Below, one piece after another: positions 54,501 through 63,285 of a DNA stretch of 64,000 bases. This DNA is from Alectryocaccobium sp963595425 (lineage in GTDB: Bacteria; Bacillota; Clostridia; Lachnospirales; Lachnospiraceae), in the NCBI GenBank assembly GCA_963595425.1, contig CAVBHN010000002.1, positions 1 through 64,000 on the forward strand. The letters are read 5' to 3'. The translations under genes were made by a program, and so were the position numbers. Positions within the stretch are counted from its first letter, which is position 1. Every line of letters begins with the position of its first letter. The notes beneath the pieces are model-generated. The model was not told the DNA's origin. It searched no databases and saw only the letters and a program-made list of their open reading frames with translations.

Positions 54501-57500
54501 ACAACAGAATCCATCTGGTCAAAGTCGAGCTTCATTGGCTGATTATAGCCATCAAGCTTTGCCCAGTCGTTCTTATCGGTAAGGCTGACATCTCTGACAT
54601 ACTCAAGGTTTATAAGACCAAAGGCAGCAAGAGCAATGCTTCGGGCAAATCCCTGGATAAATTCCTCACTGAAGAGAGCAGTATCATAGTTGATTTGTAT
54701 AGAGCCATCTGCATCATTGCCGAAAATCTGTATTGATATAGGCAGCTTTGCCTGATCAGAGGCCAAATTTTCCGTACTTAGAGTGCCAAGCTTTGTTGTA
54801 TAGCTGTTTAAGACGCCAACCTGATATGCATATGAAATCTGTGGCTTGAAATCATATTTTGCGGCAATTGCCGAAAAAGGATGATTTTCATGTCGTATTA
54901 CGGATGTAAACAGATCAGCCGTTCTCTTAACAAAATCAGCAGTCTTTTCATCTGTATTGATTGAGATTGCAAGAGGCAGAGTATTAACAAACATTCCGAC
55001 AGTATCGGAAATTCGTATATCACTTCGTCCGCCGGAAATGGTTGCTATTGACACATTGTCCTCACATATATAGCGGCCTATTGCAAGGAATGAAGCTGAT
55101 AAAAATACGGCAGCAGGTGTTATGCCATGCTTTCTTGCGTAGGTATTTACAGGTGTAAGATCAACAGGTCTGGCAATCGTTTTTTCTGTATGAGGAGCGT
55201 TCTTTTTATAAATATCAGGAATCAGAGAAGATGCCTCCTCAACGCCATTCATTATATCATCAAAGAAGCTTTCATTTGCTTCATCGATATGCTGGTTAGA
55301 GGCAAAGTCAAAGCAAGTATAGGCTTCATGTGAAATATTCCCGCCATCAAGCAGACTGCACAGCTCACAAAGCATAAGATCGATAGAAGCTCCATCTGCA
55401 ATCAGATGATGGATATCGATCAAAAGATAAAGCCTGTCTGCTTTAATGATTTCAAATCGTGCCAAAGGAGCCTTTTCAAGTGAAAAAGGCTTAACAAAGG
55501 ATTTCTTATATTCATTAAGCTTATCAGAAGTCATTTCAAACACAGGTATCTGCAGCTCAAAATCAGGCTCTGCAATCTGTATGATGGATTGCGTATCGTC
55601 AGCCTTGAAATGACTTCTTAGGGCAGGATGCGCCATAATCAGCTGATTTACAGCCTCTTTTAAAGCGGATACTGCTGTGCCGTCGGGAAAGCCGATACAA
55701 TATGAAATATTGTAGAAGGTGCTTTCGGGATTTGACAGACATTCTGAATAAACTCCCTGCTGTGCAAAGCCAAGAGGAGCAGATAATATTTTTTCACTAT
55801 TTGAACTATTTGCTTCTTTAGAAGCTGCTTTTAGAGCATTATCATCAGAGCTGTCATTTTCCTTAGGCTCAAGCAGACTTTCGAGTATTTTATTTTCTAT
55901 AGTCTGAAGCGTTGCTCCGTCAAGCAGATCAAAGGCATTTAGAGAAATACCGTATGTATTAAATAAGGTTGCTGCAAGCTTAATACTGTTAATGGATGTA
56001 AGTCCGACAGCTGTCAGCTCATCCGCAATACCAAAATCTTCGGTTCCGAGAAGCTCGCTAAGCAAAGCCTTAATGTCCTTTTCAAGAATATTTAAAGGTG
56101 CATTGACTGAATGAGCAGCCTTTTTAGCCTTAAGCTCAGGCTTTGGAAGAGCATTTTTATCCACCTTTTGATTGACATTGTGAGGGATGCTCTCAAGCTG
56201 CATGGTTACAAGCGGAACCATATAAGCAGGCTTTTTCAATGCAATAAAGGAATTAAGAGCTTCTATATCAATAGGCTTGCTTCCGCAAATATATGCCGCA
56301 ATAAACTTACCGCCGTTTGGATCATCAAATGCCTGTACCGTTGCATCGGTAATATCGTCAAATTCACGGATAACAGCCTCAACCTCTTTTAATTCTATGC
56401 GGTATCCATGGATCTTAACCTGCTGATCACGTCTTCCGACAAATTCGATATCACCGTTTTCACGATAGCGTACAATATCCCCTGTACGATAAGCTCTTGA
56501 AAAAACGGGGTTATTTTCCGAGGCAAATGGATTTAGGATAAACACCTCGGCATTTTTTTCGGGACGGTTCAGATAGCCTCTTGCAACCTGCGGACCGGCT
56601 ATTATAAGCTCGCCGGGTGCACCTACAGGCAGCCTGTGCATATATGAATCTACAACATAGAGCTTATTGGTATCGTAGCATTTACCGATTGGGATATTGG
56701 GTTCATTTTCCAAAACCTTTTTTGCAGTGACAGTGATTGTGGTTTCTGTCGGACCATACAGATTTATAAGAGTGTAATCTGCAGGCGGATTTATTGAAGC
56801 CAGCTTTTCACCTCCGGTTAAGAGATATTTGAGGCTGGTCTTATCGATATTTGAAGCAAACTGATACGCAACAGCTGTAGTGATCAAGGTACTCAATATA
56901 TTGTTGTCTGTAAAATATCGGTTTAACGCAATGAGATCCAGACGGATTTCCTCAGGTATAATATGGACTGTTTTGCCGCCTGTCAAAGCCGGATAGATGT
57001 CAGACATATGAGCATCAAAACCAAAGGAGGCATAGCAGGCAAGATTGTCTCCGGGTTTGAGATCAAGATAACGGCTGTACCAATCACACCATGTGGAAAT
57101 ATTTCCGTGTTCGAGTATTACGCCCTTAGGCATACCTGTAGAGCCTGAGGTATAAAGAAGAACCATGATATCGGTTGGTAATACATCAGGCAGCGCAACT
57201 GAAGGCATATCGCCCGAAAAAATAGAACTAAAGCTGTCGGTAGATAGTCTTTCGCCTGTATATTCATTAAGGATATCCGAATATGCAGGCTCCTCGATAA
57301 CGAGAGCAGCATCTGCATCCTTAACCATGAAGTTGAGTCTTTCCTTAGGATAAGCAGGATCAAGCGGCTGATAAGCACAGCCGGCCTTCATTGCTGCAAG
57401 CGGAGCTATAACCATGTTTTCATTTCTTGAAATGATAATGGATACAACAGGCTGAGACTTGGCGCTTTTAGATTTAACTTTTTCAAAAATTACAGCTGCA

Positions 57501-58912
57501 AGGCGTTCTGTTATATCGTCAAGCTCCTTAAATGTATAGCTGTGGTCTTTATAGACTACGGCTTTAATATCCGGATATTTTTGAACGCTTTTTCTGAAAA
57601 GAGAGATAATGCTTTTTTGGCCGAGTGTCTTATTGAATTTCGATGTATTTAAGAGATCAAGCTTGTTAAGCTGCTCCTTATCCGACACCTCAATGTCGTT
57701 AAGCTTGCTTTTGGTTAAAAGCTCATTGAGAATAAGCTGATAGGATTTAAAGAAGCCTTCTATTATTGCTTCGCTGTAATTGTGCGCAGGATAGAAGCAT
57801 GAAAATTCGAAGCCGTCCGGCTTTTTGAAAATCTGTGTATAGAAGTAAATCCCCGGAATCTCTGTATCTACATAGTCAATAGCTGTGGTAAGGCCGTCTG
57901 TTGTCAGCTCATAATGGTGAAAATCATCCTGATATGCAAATAAAATATTGCTTTTGAGACCGAGATCCCTGCTCAAATCCACAAAAGAATATGCTTCACT
58001 GCTCCTGGCTTTTTGATTTTGGGTTCGAAGCTTATTAAGAAGCTCACTGACATCATCTACGGAAGAAAAATCTACTGCTGCAGGCAGAGTTTTTACGAGC
58101 ATGCACAATGTGTTTTGCACATCGGCATTTTTTCTTCCGTGATATATTGTCGTAAAGAAAACCTTGTTGTCTGCACTGAATTTTGACAATGCTAAAGCAA
58201 AGGCAGCACTAAATAGAGCTGACTTGGTGGTTTGATTATTTTTGATAAATACATCAAGAGCAGCATTATCGACATCGAGAAGATGGCAGTATTCTCTGAA
58301 GGCTTTGGTTGTCTCATGCTTATCGGGCAGCGGAAGAGAATCAACTTCATCGAAGCTTGAAAATTCCTTTATATACCATTCCTTTTCACTTTCAAAGGTA
58401 TCACTTTTCCTTGCTTTATTTTCTGCAAGATGCATAGAGAGAATTTCATCGCCTTCACATGCAAGAGGCTCATTGTTATAGGCTCTGGAAAGATCCTTGA
58501 AAAACAGCTGATAGGACCAGCCGTCAAAGATAATATGCGAGAAATTTGTATACAGATAATTGCCGCAGGGAGTATGATATATTTCAAGTCTGAACAGACG
58601 ATCATTGAAAAAATCATAGGAATGATCCAATTGCCTTGATTTGATCTCTGTATAATCCACATCAAATATAGGAGCATCAAACAAAATATTATCCGGCAGC
58701 TCAAGGCATACATTTTGATCGGATGTTCGTGCCAAATGTGCATTGATATATGGATGAGCCGATACAACAGCATTCAGAGCTTCCTTTAAACGAATAAGAT
58801 CAATGCTTTGATCGAGCTTTGTGATGGTTTCAAGATTGTAGTTTGAACCGTCATTAGAGAGCTGTTCAGCTCCGAAAATTCCTAATTGATTTTGCAGAAG
58901 TGTAAGGCTCAT
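51512..58912 (-). CDS. Non-ribosomal peptide synthetase C-A-PCP-C-A-PCP-reductase
   Basis: A 2466-aa enzyme starting at MSLTLLQNQ after AAAGGAGG; the frame upstream to 59011 is rejected. Domains are: starter C (1-430, SHIIFDG at 125-131), A1 (440-925, YTSGSTGMPKG, FDAHMSD), PCP1 (945-1010, Ser973), C2 (1045-1465, HHLIADG 1168-1174), A2 (1475-1960, FDVCMSD), PCP2 (1970-2040, Ser2003 in GGSS) and thioester reductase (2100-2466, TGATGYLG 2104-2111, Tyr2264/Lys2268). Both A domains keep the anchoring Asp. The N-terminal C domain suggests N-acylation. The reductase would release a dipeptide aldehyde or alcohol, as in known gut clostridial clusters that give pyrazinones. Product identity is inference. 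Confidence 0.94.
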   Translation of the reverse strand: MSLTLLQNQLGIFGAEQLSNDGSNYNLETITKLDQSIDLIRLKEALNAVVSAHPYINAHLARTSDQNVCLELPDNILFDAPIFDVDYTEIKSRQLDHSYDFFNDRLFRLEIYHTPCGNYLYTNFSHIIFDGWSYQLFFKDLSRAYNNEPLACEGDEILSMHLAENKARKSDTFESEKEWYIKEFSSFDEVDSLPLPDKHETTKAFREYCHLLDVDNAALDVFIKNNQTTKSALFSAAFALALSKFSADNKVFFTTIYHGRKNADVQNTLCMLVKTLPAAVDFSSVDDVSELLNKLRTQNQKARSSEAYSFVDLSRDLGLKSNILFAYQDDFHHYELTTDGLTTAIDYVDTEIPGIYFYTQIFKKPDGFEFSCFYPAHNYSEAIIEGFFKSYQLILNELLTKSKLNDIEVSDKEQLNKLDLLNTSKFNKTLGQKSIISLFRKSVQKYPDIKAVVYKDHSYTFKELDDITERLAAVIFEKVKSKSAKSQPVVSIIISRNENMVIAPLAAMKAGCAYQPLDPAYPKERLNFMVKDADAALVIEEPAYSDILNEYTGERLSTDSFSSIFSGDMPSVALPDVLPTDIMVLLYTSGSTGMPKGVILEHGNISTWCDWYSRYLDLKPGDNLACYASFGFDAHMSDIYPALTGGKTVHIIPEEIRLDLIALNRYFTDNNILSTLITTAVAYQFASNIDKTSLKYLLTGGEKLASINPPADYTLINLYGPTETTITVTAKKVLENEPNIPIGKCYDTNKLYVVDSYMHRLPVGAPGELIIAGPQVARGYLNRPEKNAEVFILNPFASENNPVFSRAYRTGDIVRYRENGDIEFVGRRDQQVKIHGYRIELKEVEAVIREFDDITDATVQAFDDPNGGKFIAAYICGSKPIDIEALNSFIALKKPAYMVPLVTMQLESIPHNVNQKVDKNALPKPELKAKKAAHSVNAPLNILEKDIKALLSELLGTEDFGIADELTAVGLTSINSIKLAATLFNTYGISLNAFDLLDGATLQTIENKILESLLEPKENDSSDDNALKAASKEANSSNSEKILSAPLGFAQQGVYSECLSNPESTFYNISYCIGFPDGTAVSALKEAVNQLIMAHPALRSHFKADDTQSIIQIAEPDFELQIPVFEMTSDKLNEYKKSFVKPFSLEKAPLARFEIIKADRLYLLIDIHHLIADGASIDLMLCELCSLLDGGNISHEAYTCFDFASNQHIDEANESFFDDIMNGVEEASSLIPDIYKKNAPHTEKTIARPVDLTPVNTYARKHGITPAAVFLSASFLAIGRYICEDNVSIATISGGRSDIRISDTVGMFVNTLPLAISINTDEKTADFVKRTADLFTSVIRHENHPFSAIAAKYDFKPQISYAYQVGVLNSYTTKLGTLSTENLASDQAKLPISIQIFGNDADGSIQINYDTALFSEEFIQGFARSIALAAFGLINLEYVRDVSLTDKNDWAKLDGYNQPMKLDFDQMDSVVSKFKKIVEQFPDKEAAIYMDKTYTYRELDELTDRLAACIYDRISKATGKANLAEHVVSVIISRSEYVFLLPLAILKTGCGYEPLDPSYPNERLNFMVKDADSCLLIAENELASLINEYHGDVLLLDDLIASAADITDYKLPEMPKAHDLMIMLYTSGSTGQPKGCQIEHGNMVAFAYGSNYEGFYTTDGRTASFASFGFDVCMSDTFCTLLNGATLCVIPEDIRMNLNKLSEYFNEMRITQVLLTTQVGVQFVQNFPKMDTLRFLVMGGEKLPALSPDELSYTIINGYGPTENCCGVSLFPIRFWEPNIPIGKPLVTIAGYVLDKCGHRLPAGAAGEFCLCGPQVTRGYLNRPDKTAEAYTSSPFSSYKMYHTGDIVRYREDGDVEFVGRKDGQVKIRGFRVETKEVEAVIREYPGIDDATVQAYSYDNGGKYLAAFIVSKSTVSIDDLNQFIRDRKPAYMVPLVTMQLEKIPLTINQKVDKKALPKPEIKKAAYEAPTTKAEEDFCTIFQQILSVEKVGIGDDFFELGGSSISAMRVVVAANQLGYGIVYQNVFEYTTPKELAAFSGGENNAVVINESKSDNQHNDSFYGFGTTEIGPDGYDYHAINELLRGNTKEAFLRSECQKTDTVLLTGATGYLGIHVFNELVLNTTGQIYCMVRSGKDISAENRFKKLLKYYFDTDYAELFGTRVFIIAGDATDPSTLNSCNISAQSITVINCAASVKHFAKGNEIEHANLGIVHNLIEWCIKNNARLVHVSTESIFGHPSGDIPRKGLIYNEHMLYVGQVYDDNQYVRSKFLAERLIYESILNRGLNAKVLRAGNLAPRISDGHFQINSTTNNYMNTLKGFIALGKVPYDIAFTSTEFSPIDKTAEAVVLLSQTPRECVCFMMSNIHRPLMSDVIASLRAYGYSISYAENEEFQNALQEALKNPELCDAMRPFMAYAMNDTSSNSTLSLDDLSVAYTAQILARFGFAWPECGADYCRLFLNALNGLEY

Positions 58913-59037
58913 ATTCAAATCCTCCTTTATAGGTAAATTATCATACTGGCAGGATATGTTCGTAGGTCCTGCGTGTCGGATTCGGAGCTGCCTAAGCAGA
59001 TGTGCAGTCATTCAAATCCGAGTGAATATTTACAAAA

Positions 59038-59346
59038 CTAAACCTGTATTTCCATAACATGATCCATATGAACCATATTAAACAGATTTTGTATTTCTGT
59101 ACTGACACAGCGTGCACTTAATTTGCCCTGGTTCTTTTTCATTTCCTTGGCAACCATAAATAAAATCCTAAAGCCTGCAGATGATATGTAGTCAACCTTT
59201 TCAAAATCAAGGATAATAGAAGCTGGCTTTTGAATCAAAACCTCCTCCATTTGAGCTGCAAATTTGTCGGCTGTAGTAGAGTCGATCATACCATCAATAA
59301 AAACGATTATTTCGTTGTCATTTTTCTGTGTTTTAATATTGAACAT
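59038..59346 (-). CDS. STAS domain anti-sigma factor antagonist-like protein
   Basis: A 102-aa single-domain protein like SpoIIAA/RsbV. VDYISSAGFR at 51-60 holds the phosphorylatable serine (Ser56). In partner switching, the unphosphorylated form binds an anti-sigma kinase. Its likely partners are the ATPase and phosphatase domains encoded at 60090-62057 in the same operon. It lies just before the large NRPS gene, with AAGAGG before the ATG. Confidence 0.88.
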   Translation of the reverse strand: MFNIKTQKNDNEIIVFIDGMIDSTTADKFAAQMEEVLIQKPASIILDFEKVDYISSAGFRILFMVAKEMKKNQGKLSARCVSTEIQNLFNMVHMDHVMEIQV

Positions 59347-59384
59347 AGAAGTTACCTCTTTTTAATAGTTATATTTTGTGATTA

Positions 59385-60038
59385 TTACAGCATAGCATTA
59401 TATGTATAAATTGGTTCGTGCAGGCTGAAATCTCTTGTACAGACAGTACCCTGATAATCCTTACCGCAGTCTATATCAATGAAGCTTACCCTGTCGTTGT
59501 CTTTTCCTATTATCTGACATCCATATGGAACACGGATTGTCAGATTGTTTAGAGGACGGGTAAGTCCTTCACCTGTCATTTTTAAATAGCTTTCCTTTCC
59601 GGTCCATATTTTAAAATAATAGCTCTTGAATTCTCTTGCATCCATAAATATTGTTTTTTTTAGCTCTTTTTCGGAAAATGTACGTTTTGCAACATTCATA
59701 GATGGTTCACCAATCTGTTCGATATCACATCCGATCTGAAAACCTCCAAAGGCACACAAAACCTTGGTGCCCGAGTGGCTTACGCTGAAGAAAAATTTGT
59801 CATTATTTCTAATATAAGGCTTTCCGGATGATGGAGATACGGATATTTTGGCATCCTCAAGTCCTGCTGCCAAAAGAGCCTTTCGGATAATAAGACCGGC
59901 ACCTAAGGATAAGATTTTATCTTTTTTAAATCGAAATCTGTCTATTTTGGCTTGACGATCCTTATCCATCATATTGTAAGAGATCTGAAATAATTCAGGA
60001 TCATTGAGTCTTTGGGTATCTCCTATAAAAATATTCAT
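59385..60038 (-). CDS. Sfp-type 4'-phosphopantetheinyl transferase
   Basis: A 217-aa enzyme that installs the phosphopantetheine arm on the PCP domains. It has the usual motifs: SSGKPY (about 70), FSVSHSG near 84, GCDIEQI near 98 and FKIWTGKESYLKMTGEGL near 140-157 with metal-binding Asp/Glu. It is within the NRPS operon, so the synthetases are very likely its substrates. Confidence 0.93.
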   Translation of the reverse strand: MNIFIGDTQRLNDPELFQISYNMMDKDRQAKIDRFRFKKDKILSLGAGLIIRKALLAAGLEDAKISVSPSSGKPYIRNNDKFFFSVSHSGTKVLCAFGGFQIGCDIEQIGEPSMNVAKRTFSEKELKKTIFMDAREFKSYYFKIWTGKESYLKMTGEGLTRPLNNLTIRVPYGCQIIGKDNDRVSFIDIDCGKDYQGTVCTRDFSLHEPIYTYNAML

Positions 60039-60089
60039 GTTGCAAAAGTCCTTCTTATAAGCATCAATCCGGACAACTCATGAGCTTAG

Positions 60090-62057
60090 TCAGTGCTGAA
60101 GCAAAGGGTCTGATTTTTCGGATTTTTTTATTACCAGCAAAATATTGCTGTCATCAATATTGACATAGTGCCATGCATCAGACATGGAGTCAACAACGAA
60201 GCGCCCTAAGCCGCCGACCTGATTGAACGGATCATATTCGTCAATATCCAGGATATCTTTGGTCGGATCAAAGGATATTCCGTTGTCTGTAAATTGAAGG
60301 ATACATGAGCCGTCAATCTGGAGCTGCTTTCTTATTATTACATTACCCTCGTTATTGCTATAGGCATATGACGCAATGTTTATAAAAATTTCTTCAGCCA
60401 TAAGGCATAAGGTCTTTCTTATATCATCAGAAATAGTCTCATCGTTAAGTATCCAGTCCTTTATATCGGCAAAACACTCCTTCTTTGCCGGAATCACAAG
60501 CTTTTCTGCCTTGGATGTGAAGGTGAGCATCGTAATGTCATCATACTGTTCACAGCCATCGGCAAAGCTTTTCAGCTCATTTTGAATGAGCTTTATTGCA
60601 TCGGTGCCTTTAGAGCTTTTAAGTATGCTTTTTAGTCTTTCCAGGCCAAAGAAACAGGAAGAGCGATCTGTTGCTTCGTTTACTCCGTCGGTATACATAA
60701 AAAGCGTGCTTCCAAGAGGTAATAGCTCCTGAACTGTTTCGTAGACCTCTTCAGTCATAATGCCAAGAGGCAGGCCGCCGGAGGCATCAAGTGTTTTTAT
60801 TTTTCCGTCACTTACAATATATGGCGGATTGTGACCGGCATTGCTGTAACGGATAATACTGTTTGACGTATCAATATAAGCAAGAAAGACTGTTACAAAC
60901 ATCATATTCGGGTTTGTATGCTCGAGCTCTTTATTGACAGCTATAAGCACATCATGCGGATTATTAAATTTTTTGACAAATCCTCTTATAAGTGTTATTG
61001 CACTGGCCATAAAAATTGCTCCGCTGAGGCCTTTTCCCGAAACATCCGCTATCATCAATATGGTCTGACCATTGTATTCGAAGTAGTCATAAAAGTCTCC
61101 GCCTATGTTTTTTGCAGGAACCATACAGGCATTTATTTCCGATATGGAATTTTCAAAGTGAGGCTTAGGCAGAAAACCCTGTTGTATTTTAGAGGCAGTC
61201 TGCAGCTCATAATTCTGCCTGTTTTGAATTTCTGTATATTCTTTTATACGATCAATATTGTCTCGGATATTAATTGCCATGTTATTAAATGAAGCTTCTA
61301 TAAGACCGAATTCATTATCACTGTCGATTTTAAGCAATGGTGTGGAATAGTTGCCGTCCTTACCGAATTCCATCATGGCATTGCTGATTTTTTGCGTAGG
61401 CTCGATGACCTTTTTCTTCATTAGAAAATAAAGAAGGAGAGGACTTAAAAAGCCTATTATAAAAGAGGCAAATATTTTCCATGGAAGCGAGTTCATAAGG
61501 GAAAACCATGTCATGGCAATACTTACATCAGCTCCGACAACCGCAATGATTTCATTATTGCTGTCAAAAAGCGGAACATAGGTTGAGATGACGTGACCGA
61601 ATTCATTGTTCATCTCCAGATCTTCCTTAGGACTGCTGCCATTCATTACATTGACGATCGAATCTGAGAATGTGGATCGTTTTTGGATTGGATTGGCGTG
61701 GATATTGTCTACAATCTTCTGGGCCTCATTGGTTCCGACTATATATGGATAACTCATAGTTCCGTCATTTTCGTTCGGAATAATAATATATAGAAGAAAA
61801 AGCTTATTTTCATTAAGATATACCTGCATGGTATTCAATATATTTTTTTTGGTTTCGCTGTTCTCTAACAGAATGTCCTTGTTAAGTCCGGAGTAGAGTG
61901 TGGAAACGGTTTCGGCAGCTCTTGAGGCTCTTAGCTGAGAATGCTCATAGGCATCATCACTTGCATTTTTAACTGTGAAAAAGATCATGACACCTGTGAA
62001 TGAAAGAGATATCAGTAAAATAAAAATCAAGATTGATTTAGCAATTGAGTGTTTCAT
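60090..62057 (-). CDS. Membrane sensor SpoIIE-type phosphatase fused to an anti-sigma-like ATPase domain
   Basis: A 655-aa protein. TM1 (about 8-28), an extracytoplasmic Cache-like sensor (30-190), TM2 (193-213), HAMP (214-268), a PP2C/SpoIIE phosphatase (290-515) with metal Asp in GGDFYD (321), ADVSGKG (338), YTDGVNEA (457) and DDIT, then a HATPase_c domain (525-645) with EEIFINIASYAY (N-box), FTDNGISFDP and GGLGRF. It carries both the RsbU-type phosphatase and the RsbW/SpoIIAB-type kinase-like domain. With the STAS protein it forms a partner-switching set at the head of the NRPS operon. CAAAGGAG precedes the ATG. Confidence 0.9.
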   Translation of the reverse strand: MKHSIAKSILIFILLISLSFTGVMIFFTVKNASDDAYEHSQLRASRAAETVSTLYSGLNKDILLENSETKKNILNTMQVYLNENKLFLLYIIIPNENDGTMSYPYIVGTNEAQKIVDNIHANPIQKRSTFSDSIVNVMNGSSPKEDLEMNNEFGHVISTYVPLFDSNNEIIAVVGADVSIAMTWFSLMNSLPWKIFASFIIGFLSPLLLYFLMKKKVIEPTQKISNAMMEFGKDGNYSTPLLKIDSDNEFGLIEASFNNMAINIRDNIDRIKEYTEIQNRQNYELQTASKIQQGFLPKPHFENSISEINACMVPAKNIGGDFYDYFEYNGQTILMIADVSGKGLSGAIFMASAITLIRGFVKKFNNPHDVLIAVNKELEHTNPNMMFVTVFLAYIDTSNSIIRYSNAGHNPPYIVSDGKIKTLDASGGLPLGIMTEEVYETVQELLPLGSTLFMYTDGVNEATDRSSCFFGLERLKSILKSSKGTDAIKLIQNELKSFADGCEQYDDITMLTFTSKAEKLVIPAKKECFADIKDWILNDETISDDIRKTLCLMAEEIFINIASYAYSNNEGNVIIRKQLQIDGSCILQFTDNGISFDPTKDILDIDEYDPFNQVGGLGRFVVDSMSDAWHYVNIDDSNILLVIKKSEKSDPLLQH

Positions 62058-62135
62058 CTGAGTGTGATCTCCTTTGGGCTAAAGCTGGTTTGTGTTAATT
62101 GCTTCGGATATCAGATAATTTGTAAATCAAAAATA

Positions 62136-62204
62136 TTTTATCATGTATTTTAATGCAATTACAACAAGAACGTGCATTACTTATTTATGTATATATGGTA
62201 AAAT
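62136..62204. promoter_or_regulatory. Divergent promoter region of the NRPS operon and the 62242 gene
   Basis: Plus: TTACTT (62177-62182), 16 bp, TAAAAT (62199-62204). Minus: TTGTAA (62159-62164), 17 bp, ATAAAA (62136-62141), weak. The minus promoter would drive the phosphatase and NRPS genes. Confidence 0.4.
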
Positions 62205-62241
62205 TAAACTAAAATTCGGAAAACAATAGAGAGGAAACTAT

Positions 62242-62754
62242 ATGACAGAAATAGAAAAGGCAATAGAAATAGTAACTAAGCAGGAAGAGCTTCTTTGGTT
62301 TGATCATTTCAGCGCGGAGGATGCATTTGACCTTGGATGCTTTATTGTAAACGAAATGAAAAGAAGGAACATATATCTTTCGGTTGCAATACGAAAATTA
62401 AACGGTAAGGTTGTATTTCAATATGCACCTGACAGCACAACATCTTCAAATATTCACTGGATGCAGAAGAAATTTAATACTGTGGCATATCTTGAAAAGA
62501 GCTCATTGCTTGCCGATCTCGAATTATTGAGCAAGGGACAGACGCTTGCGGATCATGATCTTTCGGGAAGCGAGTATGTAGCCTGTGGCGGCGGTTTTCC
62601 GATAAGAGTAAAGGGAACGGGAATGGTTATGGTACTTACAGTATCACAGCTGCCGCACGTAGAGGATCATGCTTTTATTGTTGAATGCATATCAAAATAT
62701 CTCAAGGTTGATGCTCCGAAGCTTAGCGGTGATTTGCCGATGCTCGGAAATTAA
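62242..62754 (+). CDS. UPF0303/haem-degrading domain family protein
   Basis: A 170-aa protein of the UPF0303 (HbpS/GlcG-like) fold. It has FSAEDAFDLGCFIVNE near 25-40, LSVAIRKLNGKVVFQ, and the glycine-rich YVACGGGFPIRVKGTGMVMVLTVSQLPHVEDHA near the C-terminus. Members are small cytosolic proteins of unclear role; the Pfam name haem-degrading reflects one subgroup. AGAGGAAAC precedes the start. It diverges from the NRPS operon; no link is proved. Confidence 0.85.
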   Translation: MTEIEKAIEIVTKQEELLWFDHFSAEDAFDLGCFIVNEMKRRNIYLSVAIRKLNGKVVFQYAPDSTTSSNIHWMQKKFNTVAYLEKSSLLADLELLSKGQTLADHDLSGSEYVACGGGFPIRVKGTGMVMVLTVSQLPHVEDHAFIVECISKYLKVDAPKLSGDLPMLGN

Positions 62755-62866
62755 GCGGTAAATGAAGGCAATGTCGGCATGCGATTATGTACTTGATAAA
62801 GAAATCATTAAAATGATAGATGATATAAAAACACCGTTGTGATTTATTCTATGATACAGTATCAGA

Positions 62867-62904
62867 TGGGTCTGTCGCATTAAACGCATAATGCGACAGA
62901 CCCA
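62867..62904 (+). terminator. Perfect 16-bp hairpin, second copy of the 5398 stem
   Basis: TGGGTCTGTCGCATTA (62867-62882) pairs perfectly with 62889-62904 around a six-base loop. The following TTATTGT is only weakly T-rich. The preceding TGATACAGTATCA (62852-62864) is a separate small palindrome. Confidence 0.6.
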
Positions 62905-63046
62905 TTATTGTATAATATATAAACGATAAGCAATACTTATCACAGGCGATAAAACATATGAAATTTTCAAATTGATAGTTGTGTGACAATATTTAATTAA
63001 TCTAGTTGGGGAGAAAAAAATATCAATAAAAGGAGGAAGATGAATC

Positions 63047-63136
63047 ATGCCAAATAGAGAAATATGTGAATGCAGTAATATATGTTGTAGAGATTCTGTA
63101 TGTAAAAATATGGTTTGTTTTCTGCATGCTTTTTGA
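63047..63136 (+). CDS. Short ORF with six Cys codons; leader peptide or Cys-rich peptide
   Basis: 29 codons encoding MPNREICECSNICC followed by RDSVCKNMVCFLHAF, with Cys at 7, 9, 13, 14, 19 and 24. AAAAGGAGGAAG lies seven or more bases upstream, an excellent ribosome site. A Rho-independent terminator begins 24 bp after the stop. This layout fits a cysteine-responsive attenuator leader peptide; a small metal-binding or modified peptide is the alternative. It lacks the length expected of SCIFF peptides. I cannot identify the family. Confidence 0.6.
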   Translation: MPNREICECSNICCRDSVCKNMVCFLHAF

Positions 63137-63159
63137 TGATAACTGTTAAGATATGAATC

Positions 63160-63194
63160 GCAGCTGTCACAAAGACGTGTCGGCTGCTTTTTTT
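63160..63194 (+). terminator. Terminator after the Cys-codon ORF
   Basis: GCAGC (63160-63164) pairs with GCTGC (63183-63187) and the stem extends inward through CAC/GTG. Seven T residues follow. It may be the decision point of an attenuator. Confidence 0.75.
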
Positions 63195-63220
63195 ATGAAT
63201 AAATTAACGAGGATAGTCAT

Positions 63221-63259
63221 ATGAACGAAATCAAAGAAAGTGCATTGTTTAATTCATAA
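63221..63259 (+). CDS. Possible 12-codon ORF upstream of the YezD-like gene
   Basis: ATG to TAA encoding MNEIKESALFNS, with ACGAGGATAG upstream at a good distance. It may be a leader peptide or chance. Confidence 0.25.
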   Translation: MNEIKESALFNS

Positions 63260-63285
63260 ATCGATAACCCTCGGGAGGTGGTTTT

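Noticed and set aside
58913..59011. N-terminal extension of the large NRPS
   Set aside because: The extra 33 codons contain the ribosome site for the downstream ATG and have no C-domain similarity.
63047..63136. SCIFF-type RiPP precursor
   Set aside because: Six Cys are present but the peptide is only 29 aa with no leader region, and the nearby radical SAM protein is NifB-like rather than a SPASM maturase as far as visible.
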